Positions 5,458 through 13,076 of a stretch of DNA of 13,395 nt are shown here, in pieces. Within the stretch, counting starts at the first letter, position 1. Every line of letters begins with the position of its first letter. Below the pieces are notes generated by a model. That model had not been told where the DNA came from. It worked only from the letters and a program-made list of their open reading frames with translations, and did no database searches. Made by a program: the position numbers and the translations under genes. The DNA comes from Clostridium sp. AM22-11AC (GTDB lineage: Bacteria > Bacillota > Clostridia > Lachnospirales > Lachnospiraceae), in assembly GCF_003473545.1 (NCBI RefSeq), contig NZ_QUCM01000037.1, forward strand, positions 1 through 13,395, read 5' to 3'.

Positions 5458-6897
5458 TTATCCTCTCTTCCAGGTTCCAGGAGAAAGAAGGACAAGTACC
5501 GGGAACAGCTCCAGTCTTCCTGCCAGCATATCAAAGATCAGCACGGATTTTGACAGATAGGACATCATGGAGAAATTGGAAGCAGGTCCTACAACGGAAA
5601 GTCCCGGTCCAATATTGTTGAAGTTTGCTGCTACTGCTGTAAAGCTGGTGGTAAAATCGTAATTATCCAGGCTGACAATAAGGACCGACGCTACAAACAG
5701 CATAAAATATACGATGATATAGCAGTTTAAAACACGAAGAGTATCATTTCCGATCACTTTTCCTTCATATTTTAAGACCTTTACACTTCTTGGGTGGATC
5801 ATAGTAGAGATTTCCCGTTTGGCTTCTTTAAATGCGATCATAATACGTGAAACCTTCATTCCGCCGCCTGTACTTCCGGCGCAGGCACCGATGAACATTA
5901 ACAGTACGATAATGCATTTTGAAAATTCCGGCCATTTATCAAAATCCACAGTGGAATAACCTGTAGTTGTAATAATAGAAGCAACCTGGAATAATGCGTG
6001 ATGGGCAGCCAGGAAAAGGGACGGGAACATGGAGCGGATATTAACAGTAATCAGTACCACTGCGATCAGGATGATCGCCAGATATCCACGCATTTCCTCA
6101 CACTTAAATGCTTCTTTTGGTTTGCGGATGAGAAGCAGGTAATATACGTTAAAGTTAATGCCAAAAAGGATCATGGCAATACTTAAAACTGCCTGCTGGT
6201 ATACCGTATATCCCGCCTGGCCGCTGTTTCGGCAGGCAAAACCTCCTGTACCTGCTGCGCCAAGGCTCATACAGATAGTATCAAATACAGGCATTTTTCC
6301 AATTAATAAGAAAACAGCCGTTGCCACTGTAATACAGAAATAGATGATATACAAAAGTTTTGCAGTAATACGGATCTTCGGTACCAGTTTCCCTACAGAA
6401 GGTCCCGGACTTTCTGCTCTCATGATGTGCATATCATAGTCTCCTGCCATGGGAAGAATAGCAAGGATAAATACAAGAACGCCCATGCCTCCGATCCAGT
6501 GGGAAAAACTTCTCCAGATCAGGCTGGCTTTTGACAGCTTCTCCACCTCTGGAAGGATACTAGAACCGGTAGTAGTAAAACCGGACACAATTTCAAACAA
6601 AGCATCAATAAAATGAGGTATCTCCCCGCTTAACACAAAAGGAAGGCAGCCAAAAAAGCTTAGAACCAGCCAGCCTAAGGAAACCAGTACAAAGCCTTCC
6701 CTTGCAAAAAACATCCTTACCTTTGGCTTTTTTCTGGTACATAAAAAACCAAGAACTGCACATACAACTGCTACCCCTGCGTAACAGCTGATAATTCCTT
6801 CTTTATAAACGACTGCTGTCAGGATAGGGATCAGCATCAGCGCCGCTTCTATATTCATGATCCAGCCTAACATATAAATAATAATACTATGATTCAT
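5458..6897 (-). CDS. trkH: TrkH/KtrB-type potassium uptake membrane subunit
   Basis: This is the pore subunit of a Trk/Ktr potassium transporter in the cytoplasmic membrane. The 479-residue protein has many hydrophobic spans and the four pore-loop filters of the superfamily: TTTGSS at 108-113, GTGGF at 216-220, TTGYS at 311-315 and NNIGPG at 427-432. Between them lie the membrane-pore-membrane repeats (for example HWIGGMGVLVFILAILP and GACAGSTGGGMKVSRI). The C-terminus LGRLELFP-like segment (AGRLELFPVLVLLSPGTW) is typical. It starts 13 bases after the trkA stop with AAGGGG as ribosome binding site; M9 or M14 are less likely starts. It works with TrkA directly upstream. It is the last gene before the rplU promoter. 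Confidence 0.95.
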   Translation of the reverse strand: MNHSIIIYMLGWIMNIEAALMLIPILTAVVYKEGIISCYAGVAVVCAVLGFLCTRKKPKVRMFFAREGFVLVSLGWLVLSFFGCLPFVLSGEIPHFIDALFEIVSGFTTTGSSILPEVEKLSKASLIWRSFSHWIGGMGVLVFILAILPMAGDYDMHIMRAESPGPSVGKLVPKIRITAKLLYIIYFCITVATAVFLLIGKMPVFDTICMSLGAAGTGGFACRNSGQAGYTVYQQAVLSIAMILFGINFNVYYLLLIRKPKEAFKCEEMRGYLAIILIAVVLITVNIRSMFPSLFLAAHHALFQVASIITTTGYSTVDFDKWPEFSKCIIVLLMFIGACAGSTGGGMKVSRIMIAFKEAKREISTMIHPRSVKVLKYEGKVIGNDTLRVLNCYIIVYFMLFVASVLIVSLDNYDFTTSFTAVAANFNNIGPGLSVVGPASNFSMMSYLSKSVLIFDMLAGRLELFPVLVLLSPGTWKRG

Positions 6898-6910
6898 TGC
6901 CTAAACCCCT

Positions 6911-8266
6911 TTACTTTAATATGTCGGTCAGATCATTCAGGCCTGTATGGGTCGTAACAATGATCACGGTATCGCCCGCTTCAATCGTATCTTTGCCTCG
7001 AGGGGTAATAATACAGCCGCTGCGGTTGATACAGGCTACTAACAGATTATTTTTCAGTTGCAGCCTTTCCAACGGAATACCAAGAAGAGGGGATCCTTCT
7101 TTTACGCGGAATTCCAACGCCTCTGCCTTGTCAGCTACGATCTTATAAAGAGTTTCTACATTGCTTCCCATAGAATTCTGCATTGCTCTTACATACTGAA
7201 GGATCAGGTCTGCAGTAAGCATTTTCGGCTGGATCAGGCTTCCAAGATTCAGGGAATTGATCACACTTTCAAAAGCAATCCTGTTTACCTTCGTGATCAG
7301 CTTTGCATTGGATTTGCTGGCTGCATACAGGGAAAGCATGATATTTTCTTCATCAAAGCCTGTTAAAGAAGCAAAAGCCTCTGTCTGAAGGATACCTTCT
7401 TCCAATAAAACCTGCTGGTCAGAACCGTCACCGTGGATGATCATGGCATTTGGCAGCAGTTCACTTAACTGTCTGCACCGTGCTTCATCCTGCTCAATGA
7501 TCTTGATCTTGATCTTTGTATCCGCCAGCTGGTTGCAAAGATAATATGTCAGCTTTCCACCGCCTACAAACATGGCAGTTTTTACGGAGTTGTTTACGAT
7601 TCCGGCTTTCTTAAAGAAGTCCGCACTGTCTGTATGGGATGCGATAAATGAGATCTTGTCTCCTTTCTGCATCACAAAATTACCATCCGGGATCACAACG
7701 TCATCCCCGCGCTCTACAGCACAGATCAACACATTGCTCTTTAACTTATTTACCACATCCATGACCTTTAACTGGTCTAAATTGGAATGATCCGGGATGA
7801 GAAGCTTTAACAGCTCGATCCTTCCTTTAGCAAACGGCTCGATCTTAATAGCAGACGGAAAACGCAGAAGTCTTGCGATTTCTCTCGCAGCTGCCAGTTC
7901 CGGGTTAATGGCCATGGAAAGGTTTAATTCCTCTCTGATATAGCCGATCTCCGCGGAATATTCAGGATTACGGATACGTGCAATGGTATGGCAGTTACCT
8001 GCTTTTTTGGCGATCAGACAGCAGAGCATGTTCAATTCATCTGAGTTAGTGGTGGCAATCATCAGATCTGCCTCCTGGATGCCTGCCTCCATCTGTACCT
8101 GATAAATCGCACCATTTCCTGTTACACTCATCAGATCCACATTGTCAGAAATATTTTTCAATGCCTCATCATCGGTATCGATCAGTGTGATGTCATGGTT
8201 TTCTCTGTTTAACTGTTCTGCCAGAGTAGTTCCTACTTTACCGCAGCCTACAATTATGATCTTCAT
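6911..8266 (-). CDS. trkA: TrkA, regulatory RCK subunit of the potassium transporter
   Basis: TrkA is the cytoplasmic gating ring of the Trk system. The 451-residue protein is a tandem of two RCK units, as in full-length TrkA. The first nucleotide-binding site is IIIVGCGKVGTTLAEQL (GCGKVG at 7-12) with the acidic strand end ITLIDTDDEAL, and the second is AMFVGGGKLTYYLCNQL (GGGKLT at 235-240) with IKIIEQDEARC. Each is followed by an RCK_C domain (~140-220 and ~365-451). The second loop departs from the canonical GxGxxG, which is common for the weaker site. A loose AGGGGA site precedes the ATG, and the gap to the rng stop is only 12 bases, so it is co-transcribed with rng and trkH. Confidence 0.95.
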   Translation of the reverse strand: MKIIIVGCGKVGTTLAEQLNRENHDITLIDTDDEALKNISDNVDLMSVTGNGAIYQVQMEAGIQEADLMIATTNSDELNMLCCLIAKKAGNCHTIARIRNPEYSAEIGYIREELNLSMAINPELAAAREIARLLRFPSAIKIEPFAKGRIELLKLLIPDHSNLDQLKVMDVVNKLKSNVLICAVERGDDVVIPDGNFVMQKGDKISFIASHTDSADFFKKAGIVNNSVKTAMFVGGGKLTYYLCNQLADTKIKIKIIEQDEARCRQLSELLPNAMIIHGDGSDQQVLLEEGILQTEAFASLTGFDEENIMLSLYAASKSNAKLITKVNRIAFESVINSLNLGSLIQPKMLTADLILQYVRAMQNSMGSNVETLYKIVADKAEALEFRVKEGSPLLGIPLERLQLKNNLLVACINRSGCIITPRGKDTIEAGDTVIIVTTHTGLNDLTDILK

Positions 8267-8278
8267 GTTTGTTTTCCC

Positions 8279-9469
8279 CTATTCCCTTGTACTGTTAGCC
8301 ACCTGTTCATACAGTGGTCTTCTCAACTTTTTACGGGTGATCTCCACTAAATTCAGACGGGTCATTTCTACTACAACTGTTTTTACCGGGTCTTTTGCGA
8401 CAGCTGCCCGTAAAGCGTCCATTAACGCTTCTTTGTGTGCTTCCTGGTTCATATCAATAAAATCCACCATAATAATACCAGAAAGGTTGCGCAGACGCAA
8501 CTGTCTTGCAATTTCTGCTGCTGCCTCTAAATTAATCTTTAATACGGTTTCTTCCAGCTTCTTTTTGCCTTCGTATTTGCCCGTATTTACATCGATCACT
8601 ACCATGGCTTCTGTTGGCTCGATCACCAGATAGCCACCGGACTTCAGCCATACCCGTTTATCAAGTGCCTTTGAAAGAGCATTTTCCAGACTGTAAAGCT
8701 TTCCAAGAGAAAGCAGATCATCTGTATACAGTTTTAATTTTTCCGCATCTTCCTTCTGGCTGTTTTCCAGATACTCTTTTAGCTGGTCATAGAGATCAGG
8801 ACAATCTGTGATGATCTCCTCCAGTTTGCCTGCATAAGAGTCGCGGATGCCTGTAATATAGGCAGGAAGATTTTTGTACAGACAGCTGTAGCAGGTACGG
8901 CTGGAACTTTCCTTCAATAGCTGCTTCAGTCTGATTTTTAATGTTTCGCACTCTTCTAAGATCTGTTCCGGATCACCGGATCTGGCATTGGTCCTTATAA
9001 TAATGCCAAAATCTTCAAACTCTTTTTCCGGCAGTATTTTCCGGATCTGGTTTTTCCAGGTTGTATCGGTGAGTTTTGCAGAAAAACCAATGCCTGTTTT
9101 TCCAGCTGTAAGAACGCAAAAGCGCCCAGGCAGGGACAGATTAGCAGTAAGCACCGGTGCTTTTGTTTTTACCGCATCCCGGCTTACCTGGACTAAAATC
9201 TCATCTCCGGGCCTTAATTTACCGTTTCTTCCCTGCTGGGTAAATAAATGTTCTTTATTTTCATCCAGACTATAATAGCCAATGGTCACGCCCAGATCAA
9301 CAAAGGCTGCGTTAATGCCTGTAACTACCTTCTGGACCTTTCCAATGTAAATATTATTAAGGATAGATGCCTTATCTTCCTCTTCCAGGGTGATACCTGT
9401 CACCTTTCTGTCAGAAACAGAAGCTGTACATATTTTTCCCTGCAAACGGGTAATGACTAATTTATCCAT
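8279..9469 (-). CDS. rng: Ribonuclease G/E family endoribonuclease, short form
   Basis: This family cuts single-stranded AU-rich RNA, in rRNA maturation and mRNA decay. The 396-residue protein has an S1 RNA-binding domain (~38-108, with NIYIGKVQKVVTGINAAFVDLG), the RTNA motif of the 5'-sensor/RNase H-like part near 159-162, and the catalytic DNase I-like subdomain. Two magnesium-binding aspartates are visible, D293 in VVIDVNTGKYEG and D336 in IIMVDFIDM. The protein stops soon after MTRLNLVEITRKKLRRPLYEQV, so it lacks the CPxC zinc-link cysteines seen in RNase E/G and any C-terminal scaffold. The start ATG overlaps the stop of the upstream gene (TAATG). Gene name follows common Firmicutes use; rng versus rne cannot be told apart functionally here. 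Confidence 0.93.
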   Translation of the reverse strand: MDKLVITRLQGKICTASVSDRKVTGITLEEEDKASILNNIYIGKVQKVVTGINAAFVDLGVTIGYYSLDENKEHLFTQQGRNGKLRPGDEILVQVSRDAVKTKAPVLTANLSLPGRFCVLTAGKTGIGFSAKLTDTTWKNQIRKILPEKEFEDFGIIIRTNARSGDPEQILEECETLKIRLKQLLKESSSRTCYSCLYKNLPAYITGIRDSYAGKLEEIITDCPDLYDQLKEYLENSQKEDAEKLKLYTDDLLSLGKLYSLENALSKALDKRVWLKSGGYLVIEPTEAMVVIDVNTGKYEGKKKLEETVLKINLEAAAEIARQLRLRNLSGIIMVDFIDMNQEAHKEALMDALRAAVAKDPVKTVVVEMTRLNLVEITRKKLRRPLYEQVANSTRE

Positions 9470-10215
9470 TATTCTATATCCTGTCCCAGATCTCCAAGTG
9501 TCACAAATTTATGTGTGCCAGCCTCAGCTTCTTCTGCTGTGGCTGTATCTGCATAAACTTCTTCTCTCTCTGTCATAAAAGCAAACTGAGGACGTTCTTC
9601 TCCTAAAGAAGCATAGTATGCATCTAAAACAAGCTCCGGTTTAATGTTTGCAGCACTGCCTGCAGACACCTTCATAAAGAGCGCAGGAACCTCCCCATTT
9701 TTACGCACGTTCAGTTCATAGACAAAAGGCTTTAAATCCATTTCTCTCTCGCCTTTTTTTGTCTTTTTCATGATCATCACATGATCAGCGTCAAAAAAAC
9801 GGACCAGTTTCTCAAACCATTCTTCCGGGCTTTCCTTTTCCGGTTCATAACCAGGGCGGAAAACAAGACTGTAGTCGGCAGCTGCAACGATAGACATGGC
9901 ATTGGCTGCATCGTCAGGAAGAAGCTTGTACTCCAGAATCTCAAAGCCTTCTGACATCACTGCATTTAAGCGGTCGATCATCTTTTTTGAATTTTCAGTA
10001 TCTAACACCTCAATATCCACATATTCGCCTTTACTGGTGATACCTACACCTAAAGGTGCCGCAAAGGACATGATCTGGTGAGGACTGAAGCCCTCACTGT
10101 AACGGATATTAACCTCTGATCGGCGGATCGCCTTCTGGAAGTAACGCATAACATCCAGATGGCCGATGAATTTCATGGTGCCGTACTTACGAAATTTTAT
10201 ACGAATTTTCATCAT
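9469..10215 (-). CDS. Radical SAM-linked protein (DUF2344, TIGR03936 type)
   Basis: A 248-residue protein that begins MMKIRIKFRKYGTMKFIGHLD and carries RYSEGFSPHQIMSFAAPLGVGITSKGEYVDIEV, the signature of the DUF2344 family. In many genomes this domain is encoded beside, or fused to, a B12-binding-type radical SAM protein, as here with the gene directly upstream. It has no SAM/iron-sulfur motif of its own. The biochemical role is unknown to me; the steady link to RNase G/E and L21/L27 genes suggests something in RNA or ribosome biology, but that is inference. AAAGGAA lies 11 bases before the first ATG, so either of the two leading Met codons may be used. It overlaps rng by one base. Confidence 0.88.
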   Translation of the reverse strand: MMKIRIKFRKYGTMKFIGHLDVMRYFQKAIRRSEVNIRYSEGFSPHQIMSFAAPLGVGITSKGEYVDIEVLDTENSKKMIDRLNAVMSEGFEILEYKLLPDDAANAMSIVAAADYSLVFRPGYEPEKESPEEWFEKLVRFFDADHVMIMKKTKKGEREMDLKPFVYELNVRKNGEVPALFMKVSAGSAANIKPELVLDAYYASLGEERPQFAFMTEREEVYADTATAEEAEAGTHKFVTLGDLGQDIE

Positions 10216-10272
10216 TGTTTGTTTTGTTCCTTTATATTTACATTAATCTGTTAATTTGCACTATTTGCGATC

Positions 10273-12138
10273 TTATCGTTTCTCAAAGCAGACACCGCCG
10301 CCGTATTTGGCAGCACCGCAGCCAGAACATTTCTGACGACAGTTTGGAGTCACTTTTTCATCAAGCGCATTCTGCCACTCTCTCTTTAAGAAATTTTTGG
10401 AAACACCGGCATCAATGAAATCCCATGGGAACAGCTCGTCTAAGCTGCGCTCTCTGGTGGTGTAAAAATCAATATCCACGCCGCAGGTCTTAAATGCTTC
10501 CATCCAGACTTCATTTTTAAAGAACTCGGACCAGGAATCATAGATAGCGCCTTTGCGGTATGCTTCTTCGATCACAGCGCCTACACGGCGGTCGCCTCTT
10601 GCAAGAACACCCTCTAAAACAGTCAGTTCTGCTTCATGCCAGTTATATTTTAAACTCTTAAAGTTCTTCATTTCACGGAACTTGCCGCGGACGATATTGG
10701 CACGCTCTAAGAACTCTTCCTTGGTACACATTCTTGCCCACTGGAATGGGGTAAATGGCTTTGGAACAAAGAAAGAGGAGCTGGCAACTACCTGGACTTT
10801 ACCATGTCTCTGATCTTTCGGAATCTCATCATAGTAAGTCTCTGCGATCTTCTCAGAAAGAAGGGCGATCCCTTCCATATCTTCCACGGTCTCTGTAGGC
10901 TGTCCTAACATAAAGTACAGTTTTACACGGTTCCAGCCTGCATGGAAAGCATCACTGGCACCTTTTAAGATCACTTCTTCCGTAAGGCCCTTATTAATAA
11001 CATCTCTCTGGCGCTGGGAACCTGCCTCTGGCGCAAAGGTAAGGCTGCTCTTTTTAATATCCTGGACCTTGCTCATAACATCCAGGGAGAACGCATCAAT
11101 ACGCAGGGACGGAAGGGAAATATTTACTCCTTTGCCCTTAAACTCATCAATCAGGAAATTTACAAGGCCTTCCAGGTGGGTATAGTCACTGGAACTTAAA
11201 GAACTTAAGGATATTTCCTCGTGTCCGGTACTCTTAAGCATATCGTAGGCGTAGTGCTTTAAATATTCCAGACTGTGCTCTCTTAACGGGCGGTACACAT
11301 TACCAGCCTGGCAGAAACGACATCCGCGGATGCAGCCTCTCTGGATCTCTAAAACCACTCGGTCCTGAGTCACCTTAATAAATGGCACCAGCGGTTTTTC
11401 AATATATGGCACACTGTCCATATCAGCTACTACCTGTTTAACGATCTTTTCCTTTGCAGTTGGACAGTTTGGTGTAAAGCTTTTTAATGTGCCATCTTCA
11501 TTGTACTCTACGTCATAAAAGGCCGGGACATAGATTCCCTCAATCTGGGCTGCTTTCTCTAAAAAGTCTCTTCTGCTTCCGCCGTTTTTTTTGTTTTCCT
11601 TATAGCAGTCTAAAAGCTCAAAGTAAACTGTCTCACCTTCTCCGATATAAAACATATCAAAGAAATCTGCCAAAGGCTCCGGATTATAGGCACATGGACC
11701 GCCACCGATGACAATTGGCATATCTTCCCCACGGTCTGCTGCATGGAGCGGGATCTGCGCCAGGTCTAAGATCTGAAGCACATTGGTATAACACATTTCA
11801 TACTGAAGAGTGATTCCCAGAAAATCAAAGTTCTTTACAGGTTCCTGGGTCTCAAGGGTAAACAGCGGGATATTCTTCTCCCTCATGATCGGATCCAGAT
11901 CCATCCAGGGGCTGTATACACGCTCACAATAAATATCTTCCCTGGAATTAAACATGGAATACAGGATCTGGATGCCTAAATGGGACATGCCTATCTCGTA
12001 TACGTCCGGAAAGCACATGGCAAACCGAATGTCCACAAGGGACGGATTTTTCATGACACAGTTCACTTCCCCGCCGATGTATCTGGCGGGTTGCTGAACG
12101 GTTAATAAAATTTCATCACTTAACGCTAACTTTTTCAT
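10273..12138 (-). CDS. B12-binding-domain radical SAM protein (TIGR03960 type)
   Basis: A 621-residue radical SAM enzyme. The N-terminal part (~35-170) has the cobalamin-binding-like fold (FAMCFPDVYEIGMSHLG, PIVIGGGPCAYNPEPLADFFD). The radical SAM core carries the cluster motif CxxxCxxC as C269-IRG-C273-RF-C276 and later strands such as SLPSLRIDAFSLDV and LTFAPEAGSQRQRDVINKG. A cysteine-rich tail (C600, C604, C607, C617) could hold a second metal centre. The B12-binding His box (DxHxxG) is not obvious, so cobalamin use is uncertain. The substrate is unknown. It is the first gene of the radical SAM-DUF2344-rng-trkAH run; its ribosome binding site (AATAAGG) is modest. The downstream gap to the DUF2344 gene is 57 bases. 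Confidence 0.9.
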   Translation of the reverse strand: MKKLALSDEILLTVQQPARYIGGEVNCVMKNPSLVDIRFAMCFPDVYEIGMSHLGIQILYSMFNSREDIYCERVYSPWMDLDPIMREKNIPLFTLETQEPVKNFDFLGITLQYEMCYTNVLQILDLAQIPLHAADRGEDMPIVIGGGPCAYNPEPLADFFDMFYIGEGETVYFELLDCYKENKKNGGSRRDFLEKAAQIEGIYVPAFYDVEYNEDGTLKSFTPNCPTAKEKIVKQVVADMDSVPYIEKPLVPFIKVTQDRVVLEIQRGCIRGCRFCQAGNVYRPLREHSLEYLKHYAYDMLKSTGHEEISLSSLSSSDYTHLEGLVNFLIDEFKGKGVNISLPSLRIDAFSLDVMSKVQDIKKSSLTFAPEAGSQRQRDVINKGLTEEVILKGASDAFHAGWNRVKLYFMLGQPTETVEDMEGIALLSEKIAETYYDEIPKDQRHGKVQVVASSSFFVPKPFTPFQWARMCTKEEFLERANIVRGKFREMKNFKSLKYNWHEAELTVLEGVLARGDRRVGAVIEEAYRKGAIYDSWSEFFKNEVWMEAFKTCGVDIDFYTTRERSLDELFPWDFIDAGVSKNFLKREWQNALDEKVTPNCRQKCSGCGAAKYGGGVCFEKR

Positions 12139-12173
12139 AAAGCCTTATTTTACCTACATTTCTCACGTTTTTT

Positions 12174-12189
12174 GCGATGTATTCATCGC
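12174..12189. repeat. Small hairpin GCGATG-TATT-CATCGC between T6 runs
   Basis: A 6-bp perfect stem with a 4-base loop is followed on the plus strand by TGTTTTTTGG and preceded by GTTTTTTG. Read on the plus strand it resembles a weak terminator; read on the minus strand it lies in the 5' untranslated region, about 35 bases before the radical SAM start. The function is open. Confidence 0.5.
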
Positions 12190-12198
12190 TGTTTTTTG

Positions 12199-12229
12199 GT
12201 TCTTTTTAGTTCTTTTTCTCTGTTCTTTT
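12199..12229. repeat. Three GTTCTTTT(T) direct repeats
   Basis: The copies lie on the plus strand at 12199-12207, 12209-12217 and 12222-12229 (AAAAAGAAC on the minus strand), spaced 10 and 13 bases, directly beside the left arm of the large inverted repeat. Same-face spacing for the first pair would suit a DNA-binding protein, but low complexity is an equally simple explanation. Confidence 0.5.
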
Positions 12230-12279
12230 CCGTAAGCGTAAAAACACAAATTCTTGTCAAGTGTTTTTACGCTTACGGA
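12229..12279. repeat. Perfect 19-bp inverted repeat with 13-base loop
   Basis: Arm 12229-12247 (TCCGTAAGCGTAAAAACAC) is the exact reverse complement of arm 12261-12279. The loop AAATTCTTGTCAA contains, on the minus strand, a perfect TTGACA. Neither strand shows a T-run right after the stem, so a standard terminator is unlikely. It may be an operator, a recombination or protein-binding site, or the remains of a mobile-element end. The nearest genes are the radical SAM protein and the integrase-like protein. Confidence 0.85.
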
Positions 12280-12387
12280 CAGTTTACATAATATTTTTCG
12301 CTCTTACGACAAAAAAAATTGTTTCTGAAATACGCACAATTCGGATTTTCCATCATTTTACGGATAAATCCGCTCTAAATGTACAGA

Positions 12388-12975
12388 TCAGACCGCATTA
12401 TTATACGGTATTTCCCGTGTTTCCGCAATAGATTCTTTCCCGAAATCAATTTTTCGGGCTTCTATCGTCGAACTTTTTATTAAGTTTTCCGAATATTCGT
12501 CAAATCCAGGAACCTCAAAAATCAGGGTTTCCTTCAGAACGATCTCATCATTTTCCAGTTTTACTGGCATGGCAATTAACTTATCGATATCCATCCATGC
12601 CACTTTATTTAACGGTTTTTCTCCGATTTTACCAAGGTTCGGAAGCAGAAAATGGTACAGCATATATCCCATACAAATGCTATAAGAATTGCTCACTGTA
12701 AGCAGGAATACGTTATGATACCAGGTTTTTAATTCTTCCGCAAAAGTCGGAATTTTTACTTCCCGCATTTTCATCTGGTCCATCTTCTCGGAAAATTTCT
12801 GCGACGATCCCAGATAAGCTTGCATCGCCTCATCTGGTGTTTCAAACGTATGTGGGTTTGTGACGTATGTAATTTGGAACTCTGGATTCAGGCACTTCTC
12901 CGTAAAATGCCATTTCCCGTCATTTTCATCCCAAAATACAGGTGTAATGTTCTGATTTGTATTTTCCTTGTCCAT
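12388..12975 (-). CDS. Integrase-like protein with only the N-terminal (core-binding) half; possibly a truncated integrase
   Basis: A 195-residue protein that I do not recognise with certainty. Residues ~12-55 (VFWDENDGKWHFTEK to ETPDEAMQAYLG) look like the small arm-binding/AP2-like domain of tyrosine integrases. Residues ~76-135 (PTFAEELKTWYHNVF, then YMLYHFLLPNLGKIGEKPLNKVAWMDIDKLI) follow the pattern of the SAM-like core-binding domain. The catalytic domain with its R..HxxR..Y residues is absent; the last 60 residues are acidic, unlike an integrase, and end at a clean TGA. A good AAAGGA site is 8 bases before the ATG, and a promoter with an inverted repeat lies upstream. The excisionase-like gene just upstream supports an origin in an integrative element. 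It could be a decayed integrase or a stand-alone regulator; homology is inferred. Confidence 0.55.
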   Translation of the reverse strand: MDKENTNQNITPVFWDENDGKWHFTEKCLNPEFQITYVTNPHTFETPDEAMQAYLGSSQKFSEKMDQMKMREVKIPTFAEELKTWYHNVFLLTVSNSYSICMGYMLYHFLLPNLGKIGEKPLNKVAWMDIDKLIAMPVKLENDEIVLKETLIFEVPGFDEYSENLIKSSTIEARKIDFGKESIAETREIPYNNAV

Positions 12976-13001
12976 ATGTAATTTCCTTTAGCGCATAAAT
13001 C

Positions 13002-13042
13002 ACAAATAGCCAATACTATTATATCACAGAATGGCTATTTGT
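13002..13042 (-). promoter_or_regulatory. Promoter of the integrase-like gene flanked by an 11-bp inverted repeat (candidate operator)
   Basis: On the minus strand TGATATAAT gives an extended -10 with a perfect TATAAT (13023-13018); a -35 is weak (TCAACA at 16 bases). The -10 is centred between ACAAATAGCCA (13002-13012) and its exact reverse complement TGGCTATTTGT (13032-13042). A dimeric repressor binding both arms would cover the promoter, so autoregulation or control by the neighbouring helix-turn-helix protein is a fair guess. Confidence 0.7.
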
Positions 13043-13076
13043 TGATACTAAGCTTAGCAATTGTCTCCTGATTCTC

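Larger units (their letters stand above)
12139..12387. other. Gene-free AT-rich regulatory stretch before the radical SAM operon
   Basis: No credible coding frame is seen. It holds a small hairpin (12174-12189), three GTTCTTTT repeats on the plus strand (12199-12229), a perfect 19-bp inverted repeat (12229-12279), a weaker relative of its right arm (12293-12309), and CGGAT-AA-ATCCG at 12361-12372. No convincing -35/-10 pair could be assigned. TATTAT on the minus strand near 12288-12293 is a possible -10 without a good -35. It must contain the promoter of the radical SAM operon unless transcription comes from upstream. Confidence 0.6.

Noticed and set aside
5079..5621. 180-codon open frame on the plus strand
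   Set aside because: It is antisense to rplU, its promoter and the trkH end; the protein is low-complexity with no recognisable domain or ribosome binding site.
8142..8633. 163-codon open frame on the plus strand
   Set aside because: It is antisense to the clearly coding trkA start and rng end, with no family features.
12229..12260. Promoter using the TTGACA in the inverted-repeat loop
   Set aside because: At 16-18 bases downstream on the minus strand there is only GCTTAC/CTTACG, which is not a -10.
12229..12279. Intrinsic terminator
   Set aside because: The stem is perfect but neither strand has a T-run after it (AAAAG on the minus strand, CAGTTTAC on the plus strand).
13048..13057. 10-bp palindrome CTAAGCTTAG
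   Set aside because: Short palindromes of this kind occur by chance, it is not part of the 11-bp operator arms, and it has no T-run.
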